Assembly: GCA_036834985.1 (NCBI GenBank) | Contig: DAITMV010000179.1 | Span: 1-6,074, forward strand | Direction of reading: 5' to 3' | Length of the DNA: 6,074 bases | Source of the DNA: DAITMV01 sp036834985 | Lineage (GTDB): Bacteria; Pseudomonadota; Gammaproteobacteria; Burkholderiales; Burkholderiaceae_B | Shown here: piece after piece, positions 5,597-6,074 of the stretch | Layout: every line of letters begins with the position of its first letter | Numbering within the stretch: position 1 is the first letter of the stretch | Program-made: the position numbers and the translations under genes | Notes under the pieces: generated by a model | What the model saw: the letters and a program-made list of their open reading frames with translations, nothing else | Told to the model about the DNA's origin: nothing | Database searches by the model: none

Positions 5597-6074
5597 TTAA
5601 TGACTCCGGATCATGGTACCCACACCTTGGTTGGTGAGCACCTCAAGGAGCAAGCAATGCTCAATGCGGCCGTCCACGATGTGCACGGAGTTTACGCCGC
5701 TCTTGGCGGCTTCCAAGGCCGAGGAAATCTTGGGCAGCATACCGCCTGAGATGGTGCCGTCTTCGAACAGCTCGTCGATGCGTTTGGCGGTCAGGCCTGT
5801 GAGCAACTGACCGCTTTTATCCAGCACGCCGGGCGTGTTGGTCATCATGATGAGTTTTTCGGCCTTGAGCACTTCTGCAATTTTACCGGCCACCAGGTCG
5901 GCATTGATGTTGTAGGCTTTACCGTCCTCACCAAAACCGATGGGCGAAATCACGGGAATAAACGCATCATCCTGCAAGGCCTTGACGACCGACGGGTCGA
6001 TGGTTTCGATTTCGCCGACAAATCCGATGTCATGCAGCTGGGCCGGGTTGTCCCGATCAGGCATCATCATCTTG
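5597..6074 (-). CDS. argB: Acetylglutamate kinase, C-terminal part, cut by the window edge
   Basis: ArgB phosphorylates N-acetyl-L-glutamate with ATP, the second step of arginine synthesis, in the cytoplasm. About 159 C-terminal codons are present of an expected 295 or so. The frame is open to the right edge, so the Met codons near 6065-6070 are internal and not starts. Recognisable amino-acid-kinase motifs are GFVGEIETID, PVISPIGFGEDGKAYNINAD (substrate and catalytic Asp region), AEKLIMMTNTPGVLD, and GGMLPKISSALEAAKSGV with the conserved lysine. The C-terminal HCLLLEVLTNQGVGTMI matches the H-x-x-L-L-E...G-x-G-T signature of arginine-inhibited enzymes, so feedback inhibition by arginine is likely, as inferred from the family. 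The missing N-terminal part would contain the first glycine-rich ATP loop. phaM follows 59 bases downstream on the same strand. Confidence 0.96.
   Translation of the reverse strand, partial: KMMMPDRDNPAQLHDIGFVGEIETIDPSVVKALQDDAFIPVISPIGFGEDGKAYNINADLVAGKIAEVLKAEKLIMMTNTPGVLDKSGQLLTGLTAKRIDELFEDGTISGGMLPKISSALEAAKSGVNSVHIVDGRIEHCLLLEVLTNQGVGTMIRSH

Noticed and set aside
6062..6070. Met codons in argB as a gene start
   Set aside because: The frame is open beyond them to the window edge and the protein begins in the middle of the kinase fold, so these are internal residues.
1..6074. Mobile element, phage, defence or CRISPR content
   Set aside because: Every stretch is occupied by housekeeping or recognisable chromosomal genes with short gaps; no transposase, integrase, attachment site or spaced repeats are visible.

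Overview
The window reads as ordinary chromosomal core sequence from a betaproteobacterium, most likely of the order Burkholderiales. The main reasons are a PhaM-type polyhydroxybutyrate granule regulator, a DUF6279-like lipoprotein, and GlmU, GlmS and ArgB sequences that look proteobacterial. A family such as Comamonadaceae is plausible, but I cannot fix the genus without a search. I see no insertion sequence, phage gene, CRISPR array, tRNA or rRNA. Coding density is very high: the largest gap between genes is 59 bases.

Layout from left to right. (1) Positions 1-2587, minus strand: a glmU-glmS pair. glmU (451 aa, complete) lies upstream, and glmS follows after 30 bases and runs off the left edge, leaving 400 N-terminal codons. 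GlmS makes glucosamine-6-phosphate. GlmU performs the last two steps to UDP-N-acetylglucosamine, the precursor of peptidoglycan and lipopolysaccharide. The intermediate enzyme GlmM is not in the window. (2) Positions 2612-3508, plus strand: a DUF6279-like outer-membrane lipoprotein of unknown function. It is divergent from glmU with only 24 bases between the two start codons. (3) Positions 3519-6074, minus strand, convergent with the lipoprotein gene: argB (C-terminal part only, cut by the right edge), then phaM, then a FIST-domain gene 3 bases after phaM.

How they fit together. glmU and glmS form a clear pathway operon. phaM and the FIST gene are so tightly spaced that co-transcription and coupled translation are likely. 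That suggests, without proving it, that the FIST protein works with the carbon-storage granule system. argB (arginine synthesis) precedes phaM on the same strand with no convincing terminator between them, so read-through is possible.

Nothing here is clearly an undescribed system. The points most worth following are the phaM-FIST pair, the uncharacterised lipoprotein beside glmU, and the glmU-glmS junction, where an 11-base tandem duplication leaves both reading frames in register, separated by a single stop codon.
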